A DNA stretch of 64,000 nt, from positions 1 through 64,000 of the forward strand of contig CAJPON010000001.1 of NCBI GenBank assembly GCA_905372275.1, in the 5' to 3' direction. This DNA comes from Candidatus Saccharimonadota bacterium. GTDB taxonomy: Bacteria; Patescibacteriota; Saccharimonadia; Saccharimonadales; Saccharimonadaceae. The notes under the pieces were generated by a model. That model worked only from the letters and a program-made list of their open reading frames with translations, was not told where the DNA came from and did no database searches. Below, one piece after another: positions 15,791-23,523 of this stretch. Made by a program: the position numbers and the translations under genes. The number at the start of each line of letters is the position of its first letter. The stretch's first letter is position 1.

Positions 15791-15852
15791 GATGCGCTTA
15801 CCCCTGTTATGGTAGCGGCGTAAAGCATAAGTAACAATATTATGCAAAAGTG

Positions 15853-15881
15853 TTGACATAATTAAAAGTTTATGCTACAAT
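15853..15881 (+). promoter_or_regulatory. promoter of the LPXTG surface protein
   Basis: TTGACA (15853-15858), 17-nt spacer, TACAAT (15876-15881). It gives a leader of about 35 nt with AGGGAGGA before the ATG at 15923. Confidence 0.8.
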
Positions 15882-15922
15882 GACATCATAAGCGTGGAAT
15901 AATGCACGCAGGGAGGAAATCA

Positions 15923-17095
15923 ATGAAACTATCAATTAAGAATCTGGCGATTGTCGGCGCGGTTATAGCTGCTATCGCTGGTGGAATCTGGTTGGCTAAG
16001 CCATCAGAAGCATCTGTCTGTGACGGATGGATTAACGTGATTACTTGCGGTACGCCAAGTCATCAAGACCTTAAAAATGTTTACTACGGACGCGACGACA
16101 TCAAAGCGCTGTATCAGTGGAACAACATAAATGATGCCATGATTGAAGGCAAAGGCATGAAGAACGGTACCGTTTATAAGGATGGCCGGATCGTTGTCGA
16201 CGGCCAAGTTGTGGCAACTAACGCCAAGACCGTTCAGCGTAATACGCGCTACCCAGGCTCGTCATACGGCCGCGAGACGGTTGGCGGACATTCGTTCTAC
16301 AAGTTTACGACTCAGAACAGCTTTGTCTACAATCAGTTTGATGCTTTCGTCTGGTTTGATGAAAACGGCAAGTTTATCGCAGCCATTATCAAGGATTGCG
16401 GTAACCCAGTCTGGGGTGATGCAACCTGGAAACCGAAAGATATCCAAGTCTGTGATCTTACCAGCAAGAAAATCATCACCATCAAAGAGAATGAGTTCAA
16501 CAGCAGCAAACATTCCAAAGATATCAACGATTGTAAAGAAATCAAGGTCTGCGACCTGACTAGCAAGCAAATCGTAACTATCAAGGAAAAAGAGTTCAAC
16601 AGTAAGAAGCACTCGAAAGACATTAACGACTGTAAGGAAATCCAAGTCTGCGACCTTTCAACCGATACTATCATTACTATCAAAGAGAAAGAATTTGACA
16701 GCAAGAAGCACTCTAAGAATTTCGCTGACTGTAATAAGGTAAAGGTTTGCGAACTCGAGACTGGTAACATCATCACCATCAAAGAGACCGAGTTTGATAG
16801 CAAGAAGCATTCCAAGAATGAAGCAGACTGCGACAAGGTGAAAGTTTGCCGCATCGCTGACAAGAAAATCGTCGAAGTTACCCGTAAAGAGTCAAGCGAC
16901 AGTCAGTATACCACTGACATGAGCAAGTGCGAGGAAACTCCAGCGACTCCACCGGAAACTCCAAAAACGCCAACCCCATCAAATCCAGTTGAATTGCCAA
17001 AGACTGGTACCGGCGAAGTAGTCGCCTCGGTGGTCGGCCTCGGCGGTTTAACCGCAGCAGCCAGCGCTTACATCGCTAGCCGCAAACGCCTCTAG
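15923..17095 (+). CDS. LPXTG-anchored surface protein with five 33-residue repeats
   Basis: 390 residues. The start at 15923 is set by AGGGAGGA 6 nt upstream and the signal peptide it gives (hydrophobic 5-25, likely cut near SEAS). Residues 30-170 form an N-terminal domain, then come five 33-residue repeats of the form [IV]xVC-L..-II-TIKE.EF-S.KHSK...DC. Each has two cysteines, so each unit may form a disulfide. A Pro/Thr spacer, LPKTG (about 358-362), a hydrophobic helix and RKRL complete a classical sorting signal. In an epibiont such a protein could contact the host cell (inference). A strong promoter drives it. Confidence 0.93.
   Translation: MKLSIKNLAIVGAVIAAIAGGIWLAKPSEASVCDGWINVITCGTPSHQDLKNVYYGRDDIKALYQWNNINDAMIEGKGMKNGTVYKDGRIVVDGQVVATNAKTVQRNTRYPGSSYGRETVGGHSFYKFTTQNSFVYNQFDAFVWFDENGKFIAAIIKDCGNPVWGDATWKPKDIQVCDLTSKKIITIKENEFNSSKHSKDINDCKEIKVCDLTSKQIVTIKEKEFNSKKHSKDINDCKEIQVCDLSTDTIITIKEKEFDSKKHSKNFADCNKVKVCELETGNIITIKETEFDSKKHSKNEADCDKVKVCRIADKKIVEVTRKESSDSQYTTDMSKCEETPATPPETPKTPTPSNPVELPKTGTGEVVASVVGLGGLTAAASAYIASRKRL
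16442..16936 (+). repeat. five tandem 99-bp coding repeats
   Basis: The units start at about 16442, 16541, 16640, 16739 and 16838. Units 1-4 are close copies (VCDL/VCEL...TIKE.EF.S.KHSK). Unit 5 is diverged. This reflects tandem duplication inside the surface protein gene. Confidence 0.9.
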
Positions 17096-17116
17096 CCAAT
17101 CCCCCCAGCTAGAAAC

Positions 17117-17154
17117 AATCCGCTCTGAGATATCAGGGCGGATTTGTTTTGTTG
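17117..17154 (+). terminator. terminator of the LPXTG protein gene
   Basis: AATCCGCTCTGA pairs with TCAGGGCGGATT (17133-17144) and is followed by TGTTTTGTT. It may serve the convergent gene too. Confidence 0.8.
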
Positions 17155-17156
17155 GA

Positions 17157-17948
17157 TTATTTAGAGAGAAGGCTGGCGGTGATAGACTCAAGCGGCCGTG
17201 ACGGATTCCAAATATAATAAACGCTAGCGCGCGCCGCTACCGTGCCGCGCCAGATGCGCATCGGGTCGTTCCATGGCGTGGTGGTGACCTCCCCGCTGTG
17301 AGCGGCAATTAGCGTGTCTTGATGCAGAGTTGCAATTGTGATCGGATAAGTGATGGTGAATTTGTGCAAAGCTTCGACTAACTGCAGCAACTGCATACTG
17401 AAAGTCAAAATTTTGGGATAATAAAGCGTGCGAAAAAGTTTTTGCAGCTGCGCGAAACTCAAAATTAACACGGTATTCTGGCGTGCTGCTAATATGGCGG
17501 AATCGTTGCGTACTAGATCTACGGCATCGCGGGTGATAATTGCTGGGCCTTGGTAGTCGCGCAGCAACTGGCTATAGACGATCGCTGTCTGGCTATTGCG
17601 TCCAGCGTCGCCTATTAGCAGCAAGCCGTCGCTCCAAGCGCCAAGCGCTCTTAGCTCATTGATGGCCTCTTGCGCTAAGCCGCCGCTAGGATTGCTAGGC
17701 GCGTAAGCAACGCCATTCATGGTGCGCGGCAAGGTGTTCTTGAGCGCATCCGGCAGCAGGACGCGCACCTCCCCTACTCCGCTAGCCATTACTGTCGAGT
17801 AGGCCTCGGCGACACCCGCAAAGCCTAGCTTGTTGCCGCCAATGATGCCGAGTTTTCCTGCGCGCGAGCGCTGTTCGGGCTTACTCCACTCGATATCGGG
17901 AAAGAGCGGCTGTTCGGGTGTTTGGCGCTGCCAATATGCTAATTCCAT
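17157..17948 (-). CDS. YjeF C-terminal-like (NAD(P)H-hydrate dehydratase-related) protein
   Basis: 263 residues from the ATG at 17948, chosen because TACAAT lies 6 nt upstream. The segment SRAGKLGIIGGNKLGFAGVA followed by GVGEVRVLLPDALK matches the nucleotide-binding start of the carbohydrate-kinase-like YjeF dehydratase. That enzyme repairs hydrated NAD(P)H using ADP or ATP. The C-terminal GTGDVLAG-type motif, which carries the catalytic Asp, is replaced by HSGEVTTTPWNDP. The protein is therefore probably divergent or inactive as a dehydratase. There is no N-terminal epimerase domain. Confidence 0.65.
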   Translation of the reverse strand: MELAYWQRQTPEQPLFPDIEWSKPEQRSRAGKLGIIGGNKLGFAGVAEAYSTVMASGVGEVRVLLPDALKNTLPRTMNGVAYAPSNPSGGLAQEAINELRALGAWSDGLLLIGDAGRNSQTAIVYSQLLRDYQGPAIITRDAVDLVRNDSAILAARQNTVLILSFAQLQKLFRTLYYPKILTFSMQLLQLVEALHKFTITYPITIATLHQDTLIAAHSGEVTTTPWNDPMRIWRGTVAARASVYYIWNPSRPLESITASLLSK

Positions 17949-17954
17949 GAATGT

Positions 17955-17960
17955 ATTGTA
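17955..17960 (-). promoter_or_regulatory. -10 element of the YjeF-like gene
   Basis: TACAAT, 6 nt before the ATG at 17948. It lies back to back with the TACAAT at 18017 for the divergent gene. Confidence 0.55.
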
Positions 17961-18016
17961 GCGCGAAAAGTGCAGACGTGCCAACTCAAGCGCTTGCCGC
18001 AGCCGTCGGGCTAGCG

Positions 18017-18022
18017 TACAAT
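18017..18022 (+). promoter_or_regulatory. -10 element of leaderless gene at 18030
   Basis: TACAAT, 7 nt before the ATG. Confidence 0.6.
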
Positions 18023-18029
18023 TTAGGCT

Positions 18030-18401
18030 ATGGAAAAACACATCGCCGAGCACTATCAAACTATATCGCAGCGCCTAGCGGCGGCCAAGTCGAAAACTGA
18101 TCTGACGGAATTGGCTCACTATCACCGCACGCGCGTGCAAGAATTTCAGCACGAGCGGCTAGTGCACCTACTGGTGACATTTTTCTTCGCTGGGCTATTT
18201 TTGGCGTCCCTGGCGGCATTTTTGGTGACCGCAGCAATGGGGCTGGCGATGAATTGTTTGCTGGGACTATTGGCGCTGATTTTGTTTGTGCTAGAGCTAG
18301 CTTATATTCGACATTATTACCAACTAGAGAACGGCGTGCAGCGGCTGTACGAGTTAACGGTAGCGATCGAAGAAAAACGTTTTGCCAAAGACTGGGCTTA
18401 A
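18030..18401 (+). CDS. small two-helix membrane protein
   Basis: 123 residues. A polar helical N-terminus (1-48, many H, E, K, R) is followed by two adjacent transmembrane segments (about 49-70 and 74-97) and a charged helical tail (98-123). This is a helical hairpin with both ends in the cytoplasm. No family is recognised. It ends one base before the convergent gene at 18402 ends, with no terminator visible between. Confidence 0.75.
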   Translation: MEKHIAEHYQTISQRLAAAKSKTDLTELAHYHRTRVQEFQHERLVHLLVTFFFAGLFLASLAAFLVTAAMGLAMNCLLGLLALILFVLELAYIRHYYQLENGVQRLYELTVAIEEKRFAKDWA

Positions 18402-19652
18402 TCAAGCTGGCGAGTCAGTTGCATTTGCTTGCCGGACGATTTTTTCGATAATATACCTATCTCTTGGCTCGAAATCGTATTCTTTTACAGTTGCAATGCC
18501 GTTTTTGATAGCGATATCTGGCAGCGTAACGCGCCCTTCTGGATAGCCGCGGACTTTGTCTTGATCGATTCTAAATGCGCCTTGATTATTCTTTGCGGCT
18601 ATTAGTTTAACGGCTTGAGCGAAAATATCGATGTGCGACGGCTCGAATTTGCTGAACAAGTTGTTGAATTTAACTTCGCCTAGGATTTCGTCTGATTCTT
18701 TATCAATGCCGAACCCTAATTCTCCAATCTCGAATAAGATAGGTTCGAATATGTCGATGTTTTCCATCAAGTAGCGGTTATTGCTGAGTATTCTGCCATC
18801 GGCATAGACTTTAGTTGTATCTCCGCCGCTTCTGGTTATATTCCAAGTATAGACAAGTTTGTCATATGAGCCGATAGACGTATTGCTTGGCAATGATGAT
18901 TTGATTTCGTTAAGGTTGGCGGCATTCATTTCAATTTCACAGTCAAGGTAGTAATAATATTGAGTATGCTGTCCGTTTGTTGTTTTGTTTTTCTCTGATT
19001 TCTCTAGCACTCTAGCTGAAATTTTGGCTTTGAAATTAGACTCTTTAAGTTTATCGAATAGCGCCGGGAGTTTTTCGGGAATTTTGTAAAACGTGTTAGC
19101 TTCTGAGCTGGTACTGATTGTGCCATTGCCCTGCTTCTGAGTTACTGCGATGAAGTTTTGTTGCGGCCATTCTCGGATCGGGGAGATAACGTCAGCGATT
19201 CTCTTTACTGCTATAATAGTCTGATCTTTAGGATAATCTGGTTGAAGTGTTATTTTGTAAGTACCTTTTTTGTGGCCAAAAAAGTCCTCTACGATGTCTG
19301 ATAGTTTGAGATCGACTTTCTCTACGCCTGGTATTTGGCGTATTTGTTCAGCGCAATCATTCAGCTGTCCGAAAGAGCTTACTGGATTTTGCGAAAATGT
19401 TTCGGATAGCCCGTAAATGACGCCAATAGATATTAGTATTACGAATAGTATTGCGAGTGGCGAAACGATCAAAGCAATCGTTAGGAGTATTTTGTTTGGT
19501 TTCTGCGAAGAATACTGCTGATATTGCGGCTGTGGTGAAGCGTATTGAGGTTGGTTTTGCGGCGGATACTGCTGCGGGTATTGTTGATATTGCGGTTGCT
19601 GCGGATATTGCGTTTGTTGAAGTGGTTGCTGCGGATTATTTTCTGGTGGCAT
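18402..19652 (-). CDS. membrane protein with Q/P/Y-rich cytoplasmic tail
   Basis: 416 residues. Residues 1-50 are repeats of QYPQQ/QYQQYPQQ, a disordered Gln-Pro-Tyr tail. One transmembrane segment follows (about 56-82), then a 330-residue extracytoplasmic region with alternating beta and helical motifs and no recognised domain. Its start has GAGGA upstream and it follows exoA by 16 bp, so the two share a transcript. Proteins with such tails often interact with other membrane components, but the role is unknown. Confidence 0.75.
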   Translation of the reverse strand: MPPENNPQQPLQQTQYPQQPQYQQYPQQYPPQNQPQYASPQPQYQQYSSQKPNKILLTIALIVSPLAILFVILISIGVIYGLSETFSQNPVSSFGQLNDCAEQIRQIPGVEKVDLKLSDIVEDFFGHKKGTYKITLQPDYPKDQTIIAVKRIADVISPIREWPQQNFIAVTQKQGNGTISTSSEANTFYKIPEKLPALFDKLKESNFKAKISARVLEKSEKNKTTNGQHTQYYYYLDCEIEMNAANLNEIKSSLPSNTSIGSYDKLVYTWNITRSGGDTTKVYADGRILSNNRYLMENIDIFEPILFEIGELGFGIDKESDEILGEVKFNNLFSKFEPSHIDIFAQAVKLIAAKNNQGAFRIDQDKVRGYPEGRVTLPDIAIKNGIATVKEYDFEPRDRYIIEKIVRQANATDSPA

Positions 19653-19668
19653 GAGTTGGTCCTCGCGG

Positions 19669-20469
19669 TTATATTGCTATCTCAATACTTACTGGGCAGT
19701 GGTCGCTGCCTATTTGTTCGGCGTGGATTTGCGGATTTTTGACACGCTTAGCGATTTCGCGCGACGCCAGCCAATAGTCAATCCGCCAGCCGACATTGCG
19801 CGCCCGGGCGTTGGCCCAGTGTGTCCACCAGGTGTAGGCGTCGGTCTTTTCAGGAAAAGCCGCCCGGAAGGTGTCAGTAAATCCAGCGTCTAGGTAATTC
19901 TGAAAGCCTTCTCGCTCCTCGTCGGTAAAGCCGTGCTTGCCGACATTAGACTTAGGATTTGCCAGGTCAATTTCTTGATGCGCCACGTTCATATCGCCGC
20001 AGTATAATACTGGCTTGACTAGCTCTAATTCCTCCAGATAGGCCAGCACTGCCGGATCCCACTGCTCGTGACGTAATTTCAGCCGGCTCAAATCCCCTTT
20101 CGAATTTGGCGTATAACATGTCACCACCCAAAAATCGTCGAACTCGGCAGTGATGATGCGTCCCTCGTCGGCGGGATTGCCATACTGATCGCCGGTCAGA
20201 TTGAACCGCTCAATGATAGCCGGCGGCAGTCCGTCGCGCCAGTGCAGCGGCCGGATTTTCGACAAAATCGCCGTGCCGGAATAGCCTTTTTTGGCGGCTG
20301 AATAGAAATGCTCGTGGTACTCTGGCAGATCAATTTCTACCTGGTCGCGGGCAGCCTTGGTTTCTTGAAGGCATAAGATATCCGGATTGTAGGTTTGCAG
20401 GAAGCTGGCAAACTCACCCTTATTGATGACGGCGCGGATGCCATTGACGTTCCAGGAAAATAGCTTCAT
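19669..20469 (-). CDS. xthA: exodeoxyribonuclease III / AP endonuclease
   Basis: 266 residues, a full exonuclease-endonuclease-phosphatase fold. The N-terminus is MKLFSWNVNGIRAV with the metal-binding asparagine. LCLQETK holds the catalytic Glu, YCGDMNVAH the Asp/Asn pair and GSDHCPV the final Asp-His. It nicks DNA at abasic sites in base excision repair. Leaderless start (TATAAT 6 nt before the ATG). exoA is a synonym. Confidence 0.95.
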   Translation of the reverse strand: MKLFSWNVNGIRAVINKGEFASFLQTYNPDILCLQETKAARDQVEIDLPEYHEHFYSAAKKGYSGTAILSKIRPLHWRDGLPPAIIERFNLTGDQYGNPADEGRIITAEFDDFWVVTCYTPNSKGDLSRLKLRHEQWDPAVLAYLEELELVKPVLYCGDMNVAHQEIDLANPKSNVGKHGFTDEEREGFQNYLDAGFTDTFRAAFPEKTDAYTWWTHWANARARNVGWRIDYWLASREIAKRVKNPQIHAEQIGSDHCPVSIEIAI

Positions 20470-20475
20470 ATAGTT

Positions 20476-20481
20476 ATTATA
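20476..20481 (-). promoter_or_regulatory. -10 element of the xthA operon
   Basis: TATAAT, 6 nt before the ATG at 20469. The divergent TTGACA promoter begins 23 bp away. Confidence 0.65.
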
Positions 20482-20503
20482 ACGTAAAATTGTCGCTGTG
20501 CTA

Positions 20504-20533
20504 TTGACAAAACTGCCTGGTTTTGGGTATATG
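20504..20533 (+). promoter_or_regulatory. promoter of the small hairpin-rich gene
   Basis: TTGACA (20504-20509), 18-nt spacer, TATATG (20528-20533). The leader of about 120 nt contains AGGGC-TTGATAG-GCCCT and CTGCTCCGGG/CCCGGGCAG (20622-20649) just before the ribosome site. Confidence 0.6.
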
Positions 20534-20661
20534 TCTAAGTAGGGCTTGATAGGCCCTCGCTCTCGTCAAAAAATCTCGGGGCGGGCTGTTGTGCTATGCG
20601 TATAGTTCATGGCGCAATTGCCTGCTCCGGGATGCGCATGCCCGGGCAGAGGAGGACGGAG

Positions 20662-20886
20662 ATGATTTCTCTCATTGTTGGCACTATGGCTGTTGTTGTT
20701 ATAATTATTGGCTTGATTGCGGCCATTGAGATGATTCTGGTTATTGTTTGCTTGTTTACGGGCAAAGATATGACGTTTATCATCTCCCCTAGGTCGTGGC
20801 AGGTGCCGCGGCCGCCTGGCGCCGACGACCTCTATAAAGGAATCTATGAATCCTTTATAGAGAAAGGAAAAGACGGCAGAGACTGA
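20662..20886 (+). CDS. small membrane protein with hairpin-rich coding sequence
   Basis: 74 residues from the ATG at 20662, which has GGAGGACGGAG directly upstream. An earlier in-frame ATG at 20596 has no such site. A long hydrophobic segment (about 2-33) is followed by a polar tail with PRPPGADDLYKGIYE. The coding strand contains a perfect 11-bp inverted repeat (20831-20861) and AGGTCGT/ACGACCT (20791-20831). A perfect 11-bp stem follows the stop codon. This matches the pattern of the gene at 8813-9673. Function unknown. Confidence 0.65.
   Translation: MISLIVGTMAVVVIIIGLIAAIEMILVIVCLFTGKDMTFIISPRSWQVPRPPGADDLYKGIYESFIEKGKDGRD
20831..20861. repeat. perfect 11-bp inverted repeat inside coding sequence
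   Basis: TCTATAAAGGA (20831-20841), loop ATCTATGAA, TCCTTTATAGA (20851-20861). Confidence 0.9.
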
Positions 20887-20895
20887 GAGTACACT

Positions 20896-20938
20896 GCGGT
20901 GCTAGCGGCGAGATATTTTGTCTCATTGCTAGCACCGC
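20896..20938 (+). terminator. perfect 11-bp stem after the small gene
   Basis: GCGGTGCTAGC and GCTAGCACCGC enclose a second stem GAGA/TCTC. The downstream T-run is weak (CATTTTG), so termination is likely but not certain. Confidence 0.6.
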
Positions 20939-21008
20939 TCACTCATTTTGTGAAGTGTTAACTCTGGAAAGATGCAGCCAGTCGGCGGATGTGCTAATAT
21001 TTATAAGT

Positions 21009-22178
21009 ATGAAGGTCCTGATAGTAAGCGAAGTATATCGGCCTGGTGTCGGCGGTGTGCAGACAGCGCTGGATACGCTGATTACTGGCTTGAAGGCAGC
21101 TGGCGACGAGGTGACGGTGTTAACTGGCTCGCCGGACGGTTTATTTAGCCATTTCACAGAGGTAGATGAAATAAACGGCGCGAAAGTATTACGGTTGCCA
21201 GCGGTAAAATGGATTGCTAATCGCGACAACAACCGGGTGGCATTCTTACCAAAAAGATTCGTGCGGCGGTATTTTCGACAGAATCAGCCCGATATTATTC
21301 ATCTGATGACGCCGATTTCGTGGCTGCACCAGGCGGTCATTCGCCAGGCTAGGCGGCGGCAGATTCCGATCGTCACGACTAATCACACCATGGCGCTGAA
21401 TCTCGTGATGAATGCCAAAAACAAAACTATTGCCCGCTGGTTTGTCCGAGTGGTCGAAGGTAAAATGTGCAAGCTAGTCAATCAAACCGCCTATATGACG
21501 GCGCCGACGCGTGCGGCATTAGCGACTACGCCAGCGATTCATATACCAACGAAAGCAGTTTCTAACGGTGTCAATGCAGCATTCTATACACTAGGTAATG
21601 CTGACGAGAAGCTCTTGCAGCGTTTTGCGATTGATGCGTTGCGGCCGGTGGTGGCCTATGTTGGGCGGCTTGATGGCGAGAAGCGGATTGACTTGCTGAT
21701 TGCCGCGATGGAGCGCTTGAAAACTGATGCGCAGTTGGTGATTATTGGTAAAGGCTTAATAGAAAAGCAACTGCGAAGTCAAGCAGCTAGCCTGGGTGAT
21801 CGCTGTATTTTTACCGGTTTTGTTAGCGACGAGGAAAAGCGCGCTTTATTGCGGCGATCAGATATACTCGCGATGGCTAGTCCTGCCGAGCTGCAATGCA
21901 TTGCGGCGCTAGAAGCGCTGGCTTGCGGTACGCCAGTGGTGGTGTCTGATCAGGTTGCTCTGCCCGAGCTATTGGACGGCGGCAAGAATGGAGTCAGCTT
22001 CCATTATCCAGACGTCAACGATCTAGCGCGTAAAATCGATGAACTGCTGAATGATGAGCCGCGCCGGCGCCAGATGGGTCGGGCTGCTCGCCAGTGGATT
22101 ATTGATAACCATACTTATGAACGCACCGTTGATCAGTACCGCGAACTGTATGCTCGTCTTTTAACTAGCAAGTATTAA
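21009..22178 (+). CDS. GT4 family glycosyltransferase
   Basis: 389 residues from the ATG at 21009 (TAATAT 8 nt upstream). It has the GT-B fold. The N-terminal acceptor domain starts MKVLIVSEVYRPGVGGVQTA. The C-terminal donor domain has VVAYVGRLDGEKRIDLLIAA and the EX7E-type motif near ASPAELQCIAALEALACGTP. A retaining transferase of this type adds a sugar from a nucleotide donor to lipid or glycan on the inner face of the membrane. Related proteins include phosphatidylinositol mannosyltransferases and glucosyl-diacylglycerol synthases. The exact acceptor cannot be told. Confidence 0.9.
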   Translation: MKVLIVSEVYRPGVGGVQTALDTLITGLKAAGDEVTVLTGSPDGLFSHFTEVDEINGAKVLRLPAVKWIANRDNNRVAFLPKRFVRRYFRQNQPDIIHLMTPISWLHQAVIRQARRRQIPIVTTNHTMALNLVMNAKNKTIARWFVRVVEGKMCKLVNQTAYMTAPTRAALATTPAIHIPTKAVSNGVNAAFYTLGNADEKLLQRFAIDALRPVVAYVGRLDGEKRIDLLIAAMERLKTDAQLVIIGKGLIEKQLRSQAASLGDRCIFTGFVSDEEKRALLRRSDILAMASPAELQCIAALEALACGTPVVVSDQVALPELLDGGKNGVSFHYPDVNDLARKIDELLNDEPRRRQMGRAARQWIIDNHTYERTVDQYRELYARLLTSKY

Positions 22179-22225
22179 TTTGTCGAGTTTTTCAGAATGA
22201 TAACTCTATAAATAAATGCAAGAGA

Positions 22226-23479
22226 TTATTTACATCGCGAATATTTGGTTATAGCTTGTTGGTAGAGTTTTACGAAAGCAGTAGCAGTGGCTTCGGGAGA
22301 TAGCTCTTTGAATACGCTTTTGGTGCCAGCAGACAGTTTCTTGCGGTAAGTGGAACTGGCTAATTTTTTCATACCTTGCGCCAAACTCTCTTCATCTGGT
22401 TGTACCAATAAGCTATTTGTGCCGTTATGGAGCCCAACGTCCAATCGATCGTCGCAATATAGAACCGGCAATCCCATCACTAACGATTCAGGAATAACGA
22501 TTGGCTGGTTATCAAAACGGTAAGATGCTAGTACGAAAACATCGGAATCTCGAAGCAATTGAACAATTTGTTTGCGATCGCCAACATGCCCGGCAAAAGT
22601 AATATTGGGCGTATCAGCAGCCAGGCGAATGAGATTCTTACGTTCTGCACCATCGCCAACAACCAGCAGTTCGCTGTTCGGTATGGCAGCACGCTGGAAG
22701 GCTTTGATGACGCAATCTAGGTGTTTTTCCTTGACTAGGCGGCTAATGCTGATGAAGCGCACGGTCTTGTTTCTGCGCTGCCGCTGCGCGACACGAGCGT
22801 ATTCCTCAAAGATACGGTTATAGCCAGTAGGTATAATGGCGCTGAGCGATACTTCCCCGCTAGCGGCCGCGTGAATGTAATTGGTCATATAGTGCGACGG
22901 TGTGGTTGACGCATCGACAGCATTAGCAATAATAGCCTGAGTACGCCAGTCGAAGCGGCCAATACGGCTTTCGTCGGCTAGCAGCGCAGTAGATTTAGAT
23001 TTGGCGTGTTTTTGCGGTCGCCGCTTATGGATTGCTGCTACATTTAGTGCGTATAATCTAAAGCCAATGCTAGCGAAAAATGTCGGTATCGGTACTGTGT
23101 GCGATCCGGCGATATTGGTATGAAAAGTGTGAATGTGCGGGATATGTTGCTGGCGAGCGATTTTGGCGGCTAGCAGTAAGGCTCCAGTGTCTGTTTGGCT
23201 GTGAACAAGATTGAAGTGATGCTGCTGGCTGATAACTTTTGCTGTGTGATTGGTTGCGTATAGTATCCGCGTATGTATTGGCAAGCCTGGCAAGCGGAAA
23301 GAATTGACGGGAATAGTTTTTGCTTGTCTTGGTACCTCTAGGTTGTCGTACGGTGCTAGAAGTGTAACCTTATGACTCAGACGTGTTAATTCCTCGATTT
23401 GTGTTTGGACAGACCGACTGACGCCGCTTGATGACGGAAACTTGTCGTCAATAATTAGCGCTATAGAAAGAGACTTCAT
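22226..23479 (-). CDS. GT4 family glycosyltransferase
   Basis: 417 residues. The N-terminal domain opens MKSLSIALIIDDKFPSSSGV, with the glycine-rich GVSRSV turn. The donor domain shows FISISRLVKEKHLDCVIKAF and SLVMGLPVLYCDDR. The first acidic residue of the usual EX7E pair is recognisable around NQPIVIPESLVMG. The basic patch RRPQKHAKSKS (about 160) could touch membrane phospholipid. It is close in style to the GT4 at 24385, so both may act on glycolipids. Divergent from the hydrolase gene, both leaderless. Confidence 0.88.
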   Translation of the reverse strand: MKSLSIALIIDDKFPSSSGVSRSVQTQIEELTRLSHKVTLLAPYDNLEVPRQAKTIPVNSFRLPGLPIHTRILYATNHTAKVISQQHHFNLVHSQTDTGALLLAAKIARQQHIPHIHTFHTNIAGSHTVPIPTFFASIGFRLYALNVAAIHKRRPQKHAKSKSTALLADESRIGRFDWRTQAIIANAVDASTTPSHYMTNYIHAAASGEVSLSAIIPTGYNRIFEEYARVAQRQRRNKTVRFISISRLVKEKHLDCVIKAFQRAAIPNSELLVVGDGAERKNLIRLAADTPNITFAGHVGDRKQIVQLLRDSDVFVLASYRFDNQPIVIPESLVMGLPVLYCDDRLDVGLHNGTNSLLVQPDEESLAQGMKKLASSTYRKKLSAGTKSVFKELSPEATATAFVKLYQQAITKYSRCK

Positions 23480-23485
23480 GTATGT

Positions 23486-23491
23486 ATTATA
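23486..23491 (-). promoter_or_regulatory. -10 element of the GT4 gene at 22226
   Basis: TATAAT, 6 nt before the ATG at 23479. A mirror-image TATAAT for the hydrolase lies 20 bp away. Confidence 0.65.
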
Positions 23492-23510
23492 GCAAGAGAC
23501 TATAAAGTAG

Positions 23511-23516
23511 TATAAT
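23511..23516 (+). promoter_or_regulatory. -10 element of leaderless hydrolase gene
   Basis: TATAAT, 7 nt before the ATG at 23524. Confidence 0.7.
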
Positions 23517-23523
23517 TATTACT

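Noticed and set aside
15637..15837. Open frame on the minus strand across tRNA-Leu
   Set aside because: Its protein has the RAGLEPARA-type sequence that comes from reading tRNA-Leu antisense. No promoter or ribosome site.
16442..16936. CRISPR array
   Set aside because: The 99-bp repeats are in frame, coding and without spacers. They belong to the surface protein.
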